64,000 nucleotides of DNA from Staphylotrichum longicolle (GCA_019096155.1 JAHCVI010000001.1:6510001-6574000); one strand, 5' to 3'. Positions 1-11,578 are shown, counted from the first letter of the stretch. Notes: generated from the letters alone by a model not told the origin. Numbers and translations are program-made.

Positions 1-495
1 TAGGATGTTTTTCACTTGCTTTCTGGGAAATATGGGCAAAGCGATGAACTGCCCATGCGTTAGACACGAGAAACACAAAAACACTGCTCCCCTGCCTTTT
101 GACTCGTCATTTTCTTTTCCACTTTTCAGCAGTACGGGAATGCCACATCCCCGACTCCTAAACAGATCACCTACCTTAGGTCCTCAGCGGGGAAGTGACT
201 TCAGCCCTCCACCTCGTCTCCAGCATGACGTGACATGTGTGACGTCAAGTAAATGCCCGGCACAGCTCTGTCGAATACGAACCGGTATTATATCACCGAA
301 CCCCAACTATGGGATTTATAAAGTTCTGCGGCGTCCATCCTCCATCCCATCTTAAGTTTTCACATCCACCTACCTACCTAAACTCCTCCACCCATAAGTA
401 CCGACGGTAGTGTTCTACCCAAACGCCTCCATCCATAATCACCACCCATATTTCCACGCCCATTTCAACCCAAATCTCTCGACTCTCAAGCAAAC
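1..495. other. Left-edge intergenic region and promoter
   Basis: No convincing coding sequence. It holds the CRE-like sites and TATA element noted separately, and a CT-rich leader just before the start at 496. Confidence 0.6.
226..247 (+). promoter_or_regulatory. CRE-type promoter elements (ATF/CREB-like)
   Basis: A perfect palindromic TGACGTCA lies at 240-247 and a near match, TGACGTGA, at 226-233. Both are about 250 bp upstream of the start codon at 496, and a TATA-like element (TTTATAAAG) lies near 315-323. CRE octamers are bound by Atf1/CREB-type bZIP factors, which in fungi often carry osmotic and oxidative stress signals. Stress control of the gene at 496 is inferred from these sites only. 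Confidence 0.5.
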
Positions 496-828
496 ATGTC
501 CAACCCCTTCCAATCCGAACTCGGGCGCGACTCCAAGGAGAAGACCAACCAGGCCAGCGCCGACACGCAGTCCGCCCTCGGAGGCACCGCGAAGGCGGCC
601 ACGTCCACGGTCGGCAACACGGCCGCGGGCCTGACCAACACGCTCGGCGGCGTGGTCGGCGCCGCCACCCGCGGCCTGGGCCAGACGACCAACAGCGCGA
701 CGGGCGGCGCCACGAAGCCCCTGGGCGATGCCCTCGCCAATATCGGCGCCGGGGTGGAGAACGCGGGGAAGGACATTGGGGAGGGCGGCAAGAGGGCTGG
801 GGAGTGGAAGGGGCCTTCTGAGCGCTGA
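496..828 (+). CDS. Small Gly/Ala/Thr-rich hydrophilic protein
   Basis: Single-exon gene for 110 residues beginning MSNPFQSELG. No Cys, no signal peptide and no membrane helix. The sequence is dominated by Gly, Ala, Thr, Asn and Ser in loose 10-15 residue periods in which GG pairs recur (residues 28-80), with a charged N-terminus and a Lys/Glu-rich C-terminus. This resembles LEA-like or conidiation-type stress proteins in composition, but I do not recognise a defined family. The start is supported by being the first ATG after a TATA element and a CT-rich leader, with A at -3. The promoter carries a perfect CRE octamer, so a role under stress or in spores is plausible but inferred. Codons are strongly GC-ending, as in the neighbouring genes, which argues that it is real. 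Confidence 0.75.
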   Translation: MSNPFQSELGRDSKEKTNQASADTQSALGGTAKAATSTVGNTAAGLTNTLGGVVGAATRGLGQTTNSATGGATKPLGDALANIGAGVENAGKDIGEGGKRAGEWKGPSER

Positions 829-1063
829 AGGGTGGGACGAGTACCGTTTGGATGAAGGATGACTTCTCGTTGATGAGGAAGATGTGCGTAATGTAGATGT
901 ATGTATTTATTTGGTTATGAATCAACAGTCCTTTCCTAGCGTGTGCAATGTTCTGTATCCGTCAAGTTCGTCATGCCATGGAACCAAAAACGCCCCTATG
1001 ATGCAAATGCAAACCCGTGTCCAACTTGAACCACTTCCGTCTTATCCTTAACCCAGCCCCTAA

Positions 1064-3170
1064 TCACCACCCAAACTTCTCCACCGCGACCCTGACCTCC
1101 CTGCCCCTCCCAATCTCCTCGGCACACACATTCCTCACGGCCCTGTTCAACCCATCCGGCCCGGACACCACCACGCCCACCTCCCGCCCCTCCGCCGCGG
1201 CGCCCTCCACCCACCCGCCACGATCCCCTTCACATCCGGCCTCCCCGCCTCGGCGGTCGGCTCCGGCATGACCACCTCCAGCCCCCGTTCCCTCAACTCC
1301 TCCATCTGCAGCCCCGGCACCCACTCCCGATGCTCCCGCGCGTGCGTCACCCAGAGCAGGTGGACCCTTCTCTTTCTTAACTTTCGCTCGCTAATAATCT
1401 CATTATCCACAACCTTCCCATCTTCCTCTCCACCCTCCCCCCATCCTCCACACCACCAACCCCCCGCCCCACCCCATGACGATAATGCCCATCATCATCA
1501 TCACCATCCTCATGCAACAGCGCCCAGACGAGGGGGAACACCACGGCGATCCCGCTCCCGCCCGCCACCAGCACCGCGCACCCGGACGCCCGCAGCACGC
1601 CCAGCGCGCGCGGCGAGCCGTACGGGCCGTCCAGCCGGACGCTGACCCGCGCCGCCGGATGGGGCGCGCGGGAGTGGGAGTGGGAGTGGGAGCGTGCGTG
1701 GCGCAGCAGGTCGCGCGTGAAGCCGTCGTGGGCGCGGATGAGCAGGTTCAGCCAGGCGTGGGTACTTCTACTGTTCTCGTTGGCGCCATTGTCGTCGGTT
1801 TGGGGGCAAGGTGAAGAGGAGGAGGAGGGCGCGGCAGACGCGATGGTGAAGGGGTGGGTCTGCAGCGCGTGGGTGCGGCCGAGGCAGGGGACGGTGAGGA
1901 AGACGTGGTCGGCGGGGTGCCAGCCGTGGAGGATGGACTGGCGGTGGAACGGGGAGCGATTAGACGTTTCCGGTGGCGGCGGCGGGATGGACCAGTTGGC
2001 GGAGAGGAGGCAGGTGTCGGCGTCGAGAAGAGTCAGATCCGCGGTGAGGGTAGCGCGTTTGAGCGTCAGCCGCCAGAGGAGGCGGTCGGCGGCAAAGATG
2101 AGGAGGGAGAGGGCGACGTAGGGCCGGGCGGTGTGGTAGTGGTGGAAGAGGAAGGTGAGGGCGAGGAACTGGAGGAGGACGTGGGACGAGAGGAAGAGCT
2201 CGTACCACCGCTGCCGGAAGGTGGCGAGGGAGGTGAAGTAGAGGAGCTCGTACGAGAGGAGGGCGCCGATGCCGTTGAGGACGAGCGGGTGCGTGAAGTA
2301 GACGTGCGCGGACCGGGCTGTGAGCCAGTCGCGGGCGAGTAGAAACTGCCAGAGGAGCATGCTGACAAAGTGCAGGGCTCCCTCGAAGCAGAGCAGCTCG
2401 CCCACGCGGCGGTGGAAGATGTTGAGAGCCTCGTAGGAGTAGCCCGTCAGGTGGCGGAGGGGCTGGTTCTTGGCGCTCAGGAGGTACAGGAGGGGCAGAT
2501 TGACGACGAAGATGCAGCCCGCGCGGTCGGCGAAGATGAAGAAGAAGTCCCATCGCATGGGGAGGCGGAAGAAGTGGAAGAAGGCGTTGAGGCCGAGCCA
2601 GCAGACGATAAACAGCGACGTCCCGTTGGATGGGAGCGTTCTGTTGACGATGGGCAAGGGGGGCGGCTGGTGTGCGAGCCACGACCTGATGGCCCTGCCC
2701 ACCATGTTGCTCCTCCGAGGCCCCTTGGTTGCCCGGTTGCCTGCCAGCAGAGGAACCCGCTCAAGGTCGAGATCCTTTGCGTCGGGGGGTGTCGCCGAGC
2801 CCAAAATCGTGCCGCTTGAAGACGAAGCGGGGGAAGTCGTCCCATCACCGGTGTCGGCCCCTTGCCACTCTCTTAATCGTTGCCACTTCTTTCGGTCACT
2901 TCGTGTCTCTCGCCAGTGCCATACCGCGAGCACGACGATAACCAGGACAATAACGATGTTGTAGCATGAGACGATTGCGCGGGCCTCGTACAGGGCTTCA
3001 AGTAACTGCCGGATGTATTCTACCTTTTCCGGGTCTTTGGTCCAGTCCATGTCGTCGTCCTCGCTTGCCACCGCCAGTCCTGCTGGGTGCTCGCACAGCG
3101 CGCGTACAAAGGCTGGCAACGAGCCCGTCAAGATGCCCTGCGCCTGCAGGCATGCTTGTGCGCGATCCAT
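1064..3170 (-). CDS. Ferric-chelate reductase (FRE family), frame broken near C-terminus
   Basis: Integral membrane haem/flavin reductase of about 680 residues that would reduce Fe(III) or Cu(II) at the cell surface with cytosolic NADPH. An N-terminal membrane helix (about residues 60-80) is followed by the ferric-reductase transmembrane domain (about 190-350) with paired haem-ligand histidines (FHRRVGE, GALHFVSM, LSSHVLLQF, FLFHHYH). An FAD-binding segment follows (HPFTIAS, about residue 445), then a nucleotide-binding loop (VAGGSGIAVVFP, about 535). The start is the ATG at 3170. Exon 1 ends at 1473; an in-phase 59-bp GT-AG intron (1414-1472, weak donor) leads to VHLLWVTHAREH. Around 1209-1219, in a G-rich run, the frame must shift by one base to reach the conserved ending VGVVVSGPDGLNR...VEKFGW. 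This is a real lesion or a one-base sequence error. The upstream CGATAA sites suggest iron control. Confidence 0.8.
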
Positions 3171-3295
3171 GGCCAAAGGGGAGAGAAAATAGTGTTGTCG
3201 ACTTCCGGTTGAGCGGTGTCGTCGGGGGCGAAGGAGGGAAAAGGCAGCGGCGGCGGGTGCCTTAGGGTCATTGATCAGGATCTAATCTGATCTTG

Positions 3296-3351
3296 CGATA
3301 AGAAGAGCGGAGCTGTCAATGGGGTCATTGTCTTGGCGCCTGTCCCGATAA
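3296..3351. promoter_or_regulatory. GATA-type sites in the ferric reductase promoter
   Basis: Two HGATAR matches (CGATAA at 3296-3301 and 3346-3351) lie 125-180 bp upstream of the reductase start at 3170. Siderophore-type GATA repressors (SREA/SRE family) control fungal iron-reductase genes through HGATAR-containing sites. The link is inferred from position and sequence, and single HGATAR matches are common by chance. Confidence 0.35.
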
Positions 3352-3542
3352 GCAAGGGGCTGAAGGAATGGGGTCAGGTGGCGAGCATCAGCACGCGCGC
3401 GTGTGTGGGGACTTCAGGTCACAAGGGTTTGCGGAGCAAGGATTTGGGGGATTCAAAAAAACACATGCTGCGCGTTTGTTGGCTCAGAGAATGCTTCAAC
3501 CCCTTTCCAACCCATACTGGCTCCCACTCTTCAAGAGACTCT

Positions 3543-4036
3543 TCAGGGCGTGTAGAAGACCTCCTCAACCGGCTTCCACCACGACGGCTCGCCCGACTCG
3601 CTGTCCTTGGCCCCCGGCACGAGCGATTCTTGCATGCTGTCCGTCATCTTCCACCACTCGCGGACCTTGGGGTTCTCGCGCATGCGCTCCATGTCCCCGG
3701 CGTAGTCGTACCCGACGTACTTGAAGCTGGCAAACAGGATGCCCGTCTCTGGATCATGGAAGATGCTGTCTGTGGTATGGGTTAGACAAAGGACCAGAGA
3801 GGAGTAAATGGCGGATCGGAGAACGCACAGTCCTGAATGTTGCAGTCCTTGATCTGCTTCAAGACCTCAGGCCACACCGCGGCATGGACCTCCTTGTACT
3901 TGTCCACGTGCTCGGGCTTCAGCTTGATGATCTGAGCAAACCGGCGGCCGGGAAAGCGGGCTCTTGAGTCCAGCCGCGGTCTGTTCTCAGTCTTCTCCGC
4001 GGTGGGGCTTGTCGGGGACGTCCACAGTTGCGACAT
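3543..4036 (-). CDS. L-rhamnose mutarotase family protein (DUF718)
   Basis: Two-exon gene for 144 residues. Exon 1 is 3829-4036, the intron 3770-3828 (59 bp) and exon 2 3543-3769; splicing rejoins the frame within a Tyr codon. Residues 35-144 match the small dimeric alpha/beta-barrel mutarotase fold: RFAQIIKLKPEHVDKYKEVH, AVWPEVL, then FHDPETGILFASFKYVG, the conserved WWKMTDSMQ, and a PSWW near the end. Family members interconvert the anomers of L-rhamnose or related sugars and are small cytosolic enzymes. The start chosen is ATG at 4036; the 30-residue N-terminal extension before the domain is Pro/Ser/Thr-rich and could be partly wrong. No rhamnose pathway genes lie nearby, so substrate and pathway are inferred from family membership. 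Confidence 0.85.
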
Positions 4037-5227
4037 GGCGGGAGACGGCGGTTTGTTTGACGTTGGCTGAGGCGACGCAGTTGTTTTGAGTGTCGTACTC
4101 GGTCTGTCCAAAAGGACGATATTTCTACGAGGCCGATGTCGTCTCGCCTCTGCCTGGACGCTCCGGTTCGGTCTCCGGGCCTAACAGCAGCGAGCAGCGG
4201 GGCTTGCAGTCAACCCCTCACCTCTTGTATTTATCCACACACTAGCAAGATCCAGCGCTATCTTTATCAATTTATCCCCCAATCGCCTAACTCCGTCTCC
4301 TCATCCATGTGGCGTCTCCAGTGAGACAGAGAACGCAGGAATACAAAACTCAGCAGACACGTCAGTTTCAAAGAGGTGGAGACAAACGTTGAAGGCGGTG
4401 CAAATATCCACGAGGGGGTTACTCAGCTTGTCTCCGTCACCAGGGACCACCACTTTAATTCTTGCACTTCAGGTCACTGCTGAGAATCATTGTGCGATTG
4501 TGTGAACCTCTTGGCTTAGAAGGACGGTTGGTCTATGTTTGTTTCTCGCGAAGGTGTTGAGAGGCAAGGGCTGAGAATGACAGGGCGGAACCCGGGTGCT
4601 TTTGTACTCTCTACTGTCCATCTGCCAGACAGAATCTTTAGGGCACGAGCATTCTCTCTTTCAGCATGATGATCGGCAGGAGCAACTGCCCAGATATCGT
4701 ACCCTTTAGGCTTTTTGTACGCATAGTAAGAAAGCCAACTAACAACTTGTGGCACGTTCTGCGGACCCATCACAGCCGGTCTACAGATCACGCCGTTCAA
4801 TAGCAGAAGTTATCAAGTTTATTTACACTTGTCGCCCTTGATAAGGTTCTTTCTCCCCTCTGCGTAACGAGGCGAAGGAGAGTCTCTGAAACTAGAGAAG
4901 AAACTGTTACCAAGAGACTCAACTTGAATCCCAGGAAACTGGAGAGTTGGCAAACAGGTGTTCTTGCATGTTTGCTACAACCATGTGATTGTCTGCTACC
5001 AATATTTCCTGCATCTGAATGCAGGCGTATGGGTGATAATTGGTCGAAGCAGAGACCCGTGCAGGACGGTTGGTGCACAGGTTCCCAACATGATGCCCAG
5101 CTGCTCTCCATCTTAGAGGTGCCCAACCCCGCGCTGGTGGTTTCCCACCTTTTCCTTCATGCATCACTCGCCCATCCGATTCTGAATATCCGCACTTTCA
5201 AATCCCCACAGCAACATCGCATTCAAC
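4037..5227. other. Intergenic region, 1.2 kb
   Basis: The shared upstream region of the divergent mutarotase and CorA-like genes. Open frames here lack ATG starts, domain-like sequence or intron logic. Nothing further is recognisable. Confidence 0.55.
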
Positions 5228-7258
5228 ATGTCGTCCAGCTCCGGTGTTCTTATCACCCACAGCCAGCTGCTGCCAACACAGAGAAACCTTACTGACGTGT
5301 TAGAGAAGCTATTAACCGTCTTCGGGGTGGACTCGATTCTCGGCGGAAGAAGACTTCCCAGTCAACCTCTCCAGCGTGAATTTGGCGACGTCCCCCGCTA
5401 CGTCCTCCGGCCCATGATCGGCAATGACTTCCACGTCCACACGGCGTTTGACTGTTCGCCTTCCTGGAAGGCCCTGTTGCAGCTCGACCAGGACGATGAG
5501 GAATTGGGCAAGATATGTCTTCCCCTCTGTGACGTTGCTCAACATCCCAAGTCGGAGGATGCGCCCGCCACCGAACTGGTTCACAAGATGGCCACGCATC
5601 TCCTTTCCGCGTGGCCGGACGACACTGTCACTGGTCCCTCAAAACGTCGCCAGCTCGGGCCGCCCTTTGTTGACCCTGAATTGCCGGATTATCAACTGTT
5701 CAAATGGCTTGCTTCAAAAGATCTCAACCCCGTCAGCGAAGGGGTCTTCGTGACCCATCTCTGTGAATCCGAGGACTTGCTCTATCAACCTCTTCGGCAG
5801 AGAGCGGTGCGTAGGGTTCTTCTAAATCCCGACGGCCCAGCACTTGTTGGGTTACACGCTGTTTTGCTGGCGTTAAAAGTTAGGACTGAAATACTAACTC
5901 GTTCACTTCGTCTCTAGCGAGGCCTCGCTGTCAGGACGTCCCCAGAGGCGGAACAGACATTCATCGCCGTGAATAGACGCCCAGATGCAGGAATTGGCCA
6001 AGTAGCATTGTCTGACGACTCGGTTGGTCAGATATGGTAGGTTCCTTCATTTTGAAAATGTTCAAAGTTCCAGTCCTCTTTCCTGTCGAGAGTCACAAAG
6101 TTGCTGATAGCGGCCATCTTTGTCCACGTCTAGGTCATTTACCGGCCCCGATAGCTGGGTCATCTCGTTGCCTGTGGTCGCCACGATTCTCCTCCTCATG
6201 ACACACCCAACAAAGGAGGTCAAGCCCCTGCCCGACAATCCCGACAGGGACTTGTCGTGGACGCTGGACTCTCTTCACGGATTCTGCAGGAAAGAAGGCC
6301 TTGAGGACGGCGATCGCCACCTTTCGTGGTCGTTGGGCACCTACCCAGACCGCTGGATGTACCTCAACTTCATCTTCCACTACTACACTCCTCACAGTAG
6401 CGCGGACGAGTGGATCGGCTCCGGCATTCGCTGCGACCGTCGTAACGTCACCGTTCCCCTCGGGGGACCCAACGGCAAAAAGACCTTCCGAGAGCAGCGA
6501 GTCTGGTTCAGCATGCGTACTGCAACGACATACGAAGACGGTCGCCAAGCGGACGAGGTTAAGCTGAAGGGGCCGGCGACTATCGGGTGCATTCTGGCCG
6601 ACCCGTTCCATCATCCGATCAGGATGACAAAGAAAGTCTGGTCAGAGTGCCCGATAGAGCCTGTCAAAGGCGCTTCGGGCATCACGGCGTTCCAGATGCT
6701 TCTTTGGGGCGGCGTGGACGAGTGGAGTAGTGGCTGGAACGCCTGTCTGGATTACATTGACCGACTTTACGAAGTCCAGGTAGTCGTCTGCCCTATCTCC
6801 CAGCGAAATATCCCTTGCAAAGCGCTAACAATTCGGTTGCCACCAGTTTGAGGACATAGATGGTAGCAACCCAGACAAGCTCCACGATCTCATGTTTGAC
6901 CCTCGGCTGGCCGAGGAATACTTTGTCGCAGCCCACTTGCTCAAGATCTTCCGCCGGCAGACCGATGTCCTCCCGCGTTCCCTTGAGCAGCTGAGAGCGA
7001 AGTGGGAGAGGATATATCCGGGCGTGGACTCTGATCTCCTCCAACGTTTTGACGAGCCCACGCAGTTGGCGCTACTGAGGAACTGGTCTCGTCTGGTCGA
7101 CCACGCGAAAACTCTGCACGGAAAGCTTTCCCACAGGATCGAAAAGACTTCGAGCGAGCTTTTGAACCTCAGGAACAGTGTGAGCACAACTGATTCTTTG
7201 GCCGGCGCATCACATTGCTAACTTCTCGCAGCTGCTGAATGCCAGGCGCCTCATCTAA
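5228..7258 (+). CDS. CorA-like domain protein lacking the membrane segment
   Basis: Five exons: 5228-5806, 5918-6036, 6134-6779, 6847-7179 and 7232-7258, all with GT-AG junctions in phase, giving 567 residues. The C-terminal third (MFDPRLAEEYFVAAHLLKIFRR, then SLEQLRAKWERI, LLRNWSRLVDHAKTLHG, RIEKTSSELLNLRNSLLNAR) resembles the helical region of fungal CorA-like proteins just before their two membrane helices. In that family the sequence normally runs on into two hydrophobic helices. Here it stops right after LLNARRLI, and no hydrophobic stretch is visible in the following 400 bp. It is therefore either a soluble derivative or a 3'-truncated gene. The N-terminal two thirds are hydrophilic, with one hydrophobic stretch (VVATILLLM). 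The assignment rests on remembered family appearance, not a search. Confidence 0.5.
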
Positions 7259-8038
7259 AAATAGTGTGCAGCAGTGCTAGTACACGAATCCTGAGTGTTT
7301 GATGAGAGCAAGGGAGGACCCATCAGGACATGTCGACATTGACATACATAGCGTCAGAAATTGACTTTAAACCACATGTCCACCGTCGTGGTTATTTCAG
7401 GGATGGTTTTAAGTCTGTGCTCGTAGCTTGGTATGTGGACAAGTTCGCTGGAGTTCCATGAGCAGACCGGAGACCTGCTGCGCGCAAACGTCATGCCATC
7501 ACCTCTGTGACCAAGATACTTCGACAGCTAAAAGATTCATTAATGTACTTATATCTCTATCAGACAATCTGTGTCTCGAAAACTCTCTACTCGGAGCAGT
7601 ATTAAACAAGATAGCTCAAATCAAGCAGAAACTCCAACCCATGCTATCTTGAGTCCCAGCGCAATTGCTTTGAAACAATTCCAAAAGGAAACCCACAGCC
7701 CAGCTGTGATTTTCCTCAACATTCAGGAGAAAAAAGGACAGAAAAAAGGGAAACGGACAGTGCAGAGAACACCTCCGTAAAACCCACCCCTTCACCAGGC
7801 CCCAGTGCCATACCCCGTCTGCCAACCCCCATCCCCTGGTCCACCATCCCGCTACCCCCGTCATACATACCCTGCTGCGGCATCTGACTCTGCCCATCCT
7901 GATACACCCCCAACATATTCTCCCCGTACCCGTACCCGCCCCATCCACCAACATGTCCCCTGCCCATAGTACCCAGCACCAGCACCAGCGGCAACAGTCT
8001 GCATCTGCATCTGCATCTGCGCATCCCCAAACCCGCCC
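7259..8038. other. Intergenic region with possible extra Myb C-terminus
   Basis: The left half holds nothing recognisable. On the minus strand at about 7750-8030 there is a Gly/Gln/Met-rich open stretch in frames different from the Myb exon (see the Myb entry). It could be a missing C-terminal tail. Confidence 0.4.
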
Positions 8039-9283
8039 TCAAACCCCGTCTGACCATGCTGCGGCACCCAGCTGCTCCCGTCGCTCACACGGCGGTACCA
8101 ACAGCCGCGTCCAACTCGCAACGCTCACCCCGGCGCCGTATCCCGCACCGCCCGCGCCCATCTGCGGACTCGCCGTGCTTGTATACCACCCCTCCCCACC
8201 ACTACTTGTTGAAGCAACACCGGCCACATTGTGTCCCCCCTGGTGGTGATGGTGGTGGTACATTAACCCGTCAATCTCGGCCTCCGCCAACGCCATCCAC
8301 TCCTCATCGCCGGCCACCTCCCCTGCCGCCGCCGCCGCCGCAGCAGCAGCAGCAGCAGCAAACTCCGGCTCGGGCGTCGTGCACGCCGTAGTCGACGGCG
8401 TCGTCGGCATCATCCCGCCATATTCAAAACCCAGATACGGGCTGGAGCCCGATGTGAGGGAGGGTGTTGATGTCGAGGAGGTCGCCGCCGCCGCCGCCGT
8501 CGTCGTCGTCATGAACCCCGTCGTCGTGTGGGTGGTTTTTGCGTGACGCATATTAGAGGGAGGAGAAGAAGAAGAAGACGAGACCGGGCCGTCCTGTTTG
8601 CGGCGCAGGATGCTGTAGCGGTTCTTGGCGGCGAGGGAGGTGCGGTTGGGGAAGTGCTGGTGGACGATGTCGCTCCAGTTGCGGCCGGTGTGGGAGACGA
8701 GGTGGAGGAGTTTGGCGTCCTGCGGGTGGGGGAAGGGGGTTAGTTGATTCTCAAGAGGCAAGAGGGGAGGGGTGGAGAAGGGGGGGGGGGAGTTATTGTC
8801 GTCGTACATACCTCCTCGGGGGTCCAGGGGCTCTTGTCGATGCGGGGATCCAGGCAGTCGTACCAACGCTTCCAGCACTGGTCGCCGTTGCGGGTGCCGA
8901 CGGCCTCGGCGATCTTGCTCCAGCGCGCGCCGTAGAGCTCGACGGCCTCGCGCAGTCTCTCGTCCTCCTCGCGCATCCAGGTGCCCTTGCGGATGGTGTT
9001 GGCGATGCTGTAGTGCCACCGTTTCCGGCAGTCCTTGTTGTTGCGTCCGGGAAGGTGGGATGCCACCTTGTGCCAGCTGACGGGCCCGTGTTTTGGGGTC
9101 TCTGTGTCGTTGTTAGTGAGCGAGAAAGGGTGAGTAGGGTGTGACTTCGTCGCTAGACTCACCCTTCGCCACTGCTTCGGAAAGGAGTTGGTCCTCCTCG
9201 GGAGTCCAGACCTGCCGGACTTTCTGCACTGGGCTCGGGGTATCCCGCGGCGCAGGCATGATTGGTCTGGTCGAGCTCATCAT
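8039..9283 (-). CDS. R1R2R3-type Myb DNA-binding transcription factor
   Basis: Three exons: 9163-9283, 8812-9101 and 8039-8719; the introns of 61 and 92 bp carry good donors (GTGAGT, GTATGT). The product is 363 residues. Three Myb/SANT repeats lie in the first 145 residues, each with spaced tryptophans: repeat 1 from QVWTPEEDQLLSEAV to KRWHYSI, repeat 2 from KGTWMREEDERL to CWKRWYDCL, repeat 3 from SPWTPEEDAKLLHLV to KNRYSIL. The C-terminal half is low complexity: poly-Thr, an 11-12 residue poly-Ala encoded by GCC/GCN repeats, and a run of five His. That suits an activation or aggregation-prone region. The stop at 8039 is uncertain: two overlapping minus frames downstream continue Gly/Gln/Met-rich sequence (DAQMQMQMQ, then GGWGGYGYGENM) that a single extra G near 7958 would join. 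Nuclear location and DNA binding follow from the family; target genes are unknown. Confidence 0.8.
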
Positions 9284-11578
9284 ATTGCTGTCGATCCCTT
9301 TGCGGCCTGGTACCAAATTGTGGAACAGCCCCTGAGAATGTAAACACCAAAACTTGAGATGGTGGTGGACCGCGAAATACTTATAACAACTTAGCAAGGC
9401 CCTCACGACAAAGGAATGTAGTTGCCTAGCCACACATCACATGTTGTATGAGGCGGTCATGGGCGGCGGCTGTTTTGTCTTGTAACCAGATCTCGGGAAC
9501 CTGACTACTGAAACACCATGGTGGTCTGGTCTGCACCCATGCACCCATCGCCGATTACCTCCCTGGGGTCTGGCCCTGCCCCTTCAGCCCTACGACTGCC
9601 GCATCGACCCGCATGCCCGTTCTGCATAGCGCCAGTCAGAACGTAACGTGACAGCCATCCAGGGTCCAGGGTCGTGATGCACACCATGCCCCCCGTTCCA
9701 CTGTGCTGGAGTCGCCGGCAGAGGTGTCGACAGAGATGGGGCGTGGTGATTGGCTACCAGCTGCCTCTCGGCGCCGTGCTTAAGTGTGTTGCGGCGGAGC
9801 AGCAGCCGCTATGCCACGATTGGCCCCGGGCGTGTCTCGACCGCCTTTTCAGCTATCGACTTGCAGCCCGAAATGGCAGGCAAGCTTACTGCGAAGTGCG
9901 GCCAGTAGGGCGGCTGGGGCGTTGCACTGTCTGCAGTGTGTGGAAAACCGCCGAGGTCAGGCGGGTGGAGGGGTGGGCCTTGGATCCGGTGGCGCTCGGC
10001 GATCCAACGGTGACATGCCGGTCTTCAACGGCGGTCGGGGAGGGAGAGATCGGGGTTGGCTTCAGGAACGGAGCGGCACGGCGACGCCGGTCCCTGCTTG
10101 TTGTTTGTGCAGCAAGACCGCCAGCCACATGAAAGCCACGCCAAATGCCAATCTCGAAGGATACCAGTCACCAGGTATGGATCATGGTGTTTTTGTTTTT
10201 GCCCGCCAACCAAACCACCAAGTCTCCCAAACAACAACGGGCAATGAATTACGACCTGGCAAGTGCGCTCGCCCGCCATCGGAGAGATCGTTGTGGTCTT
10301 GGCGCTCAATGCTCCATCCTTCATTCAAAAACTTCTCAAATCCTGTGCAAATGCGGTGAGCATCGTGGGAAACCTGGTAATTTTCTGACCCGCCGAGAAG
10401 GCCCCGAAAAACGTGGTGGATATTACCAGTGGTATGACGGCTCTGCAGTGAAACCTCGGTGCCTGCATGGATGACGGGGTGATGCCCTCCCGGCATTCGG
10501 AATGCAAGGCTTGAGGACAAAAAGCCATGAGACCAAGTGTGGAAGTGTGGACACCTCGGCACCGAGCTCGAGCTGAGTATGTTTAAGCAGCCGTAGTGCG
10601 GTGTTGTTTTCCCGGTGGACTGGTGCAAGTGCAATCCCAAGTTTTCCCACGACTCCGAGTTGAGGACAAGACTGAGGCAGCCCGGCGGGTGCAGTGGGAA
10701 AGTGCATGCAAGATGCCTCTTGGCTTGTGGAGAGTGCGGATAAGGTTCCAATCAACGCTTCAGGCTGTTTACATGCAGCATCTGCAGCATGCACCTGCAG
10801 CCCAGAGCTTATTCTGCTCCTTCCGTGACCGAAGGCTTGCTGAAGTCCCGCACCGCCATTTCCTACTAGCACTATCAGGAAGGTACGGAGCACTGAGTTG
10901 CCGTCGTCTCCACAGGGCAGTTCTTTCTCTTCTCAATGCGGCTATCACTGCCGGCAACTACTCGCCCTGTTTCTGCAGCTAGCCTCGACCTACGGTTTTT
11001 GCCATGCACGTGGTTGGAGGCCTTCCGTTGAGCTGCGATCTGGGTCCTCGGGAACGGCACTTTCGGCGGTAATCATGGAGGATCTGGAGAAAAAAAGAAA
11101 GAAAACATACCCCACGATGTCACTTCTGCAGGGTTGAAGAATAGGCATGTTAGGAGGCCTGCCCAGGTGGCTAGTTATTAGTCTCTTTGCTACCTAGTCA
11201 GGTGTTTGTTTTGAGTCGAACCTGGTAATGGGTTTTACAACATCGGCCAGTTAGTTGTTCTATCCACAAGAAAGCAACTATCGTTTCAACTTGACAGTTT
11301 AGCATTTGCGGCCTGACTACAGTATTAACTAAGGTTGGTACTTTACCTAATACGTCGTTGGCGTATCCGTAGGGCTGGGACACTGTGTTGCAGCCACTGC
11401 CGATCCGTTTGTGAATGACGACGTCATGAATTTGAAATCAGAAACCAGCCCTTCAACGACCCGCACTTCGATATTTCTTATACAGACCACATTGCAATCA
11501 TCGCATACCTTTTGCGTGAGTACTCAAAAAATCGCACATCTATCACCGTGCAGACAATCCCCAACCCCCCTGATCATC
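9284..11578. other. Intergenic region, 2.3 kb
   Basis: Both strands carry only short overlapping open frames without domain-like sequence or consistent codon bias. Nothing can be assigned. It separates two divergently transcribed genes, so it must hold both promoters. A long noncoding RNA cannot be excluded from sequence alone. Confidence 0.55.

Noticed and set aside
4516..5126. Two short minus-strand frames
   Set aside because: No recognisable sequence, no introns linking them, and overlap with the divergent promoter.
8331..8362. GCC/GCA triplet run as a noncoding microsatellite
   Set aside because: It is in frame inside the Myb exon and encodes poly-Ala, so it is treated as part of the protein.
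10182..10893. Overlapping minus-strand frames of 156-189 codons
   Set aside because: No domain, low-bias codons, several mutually overlapping frames and no splice logic.
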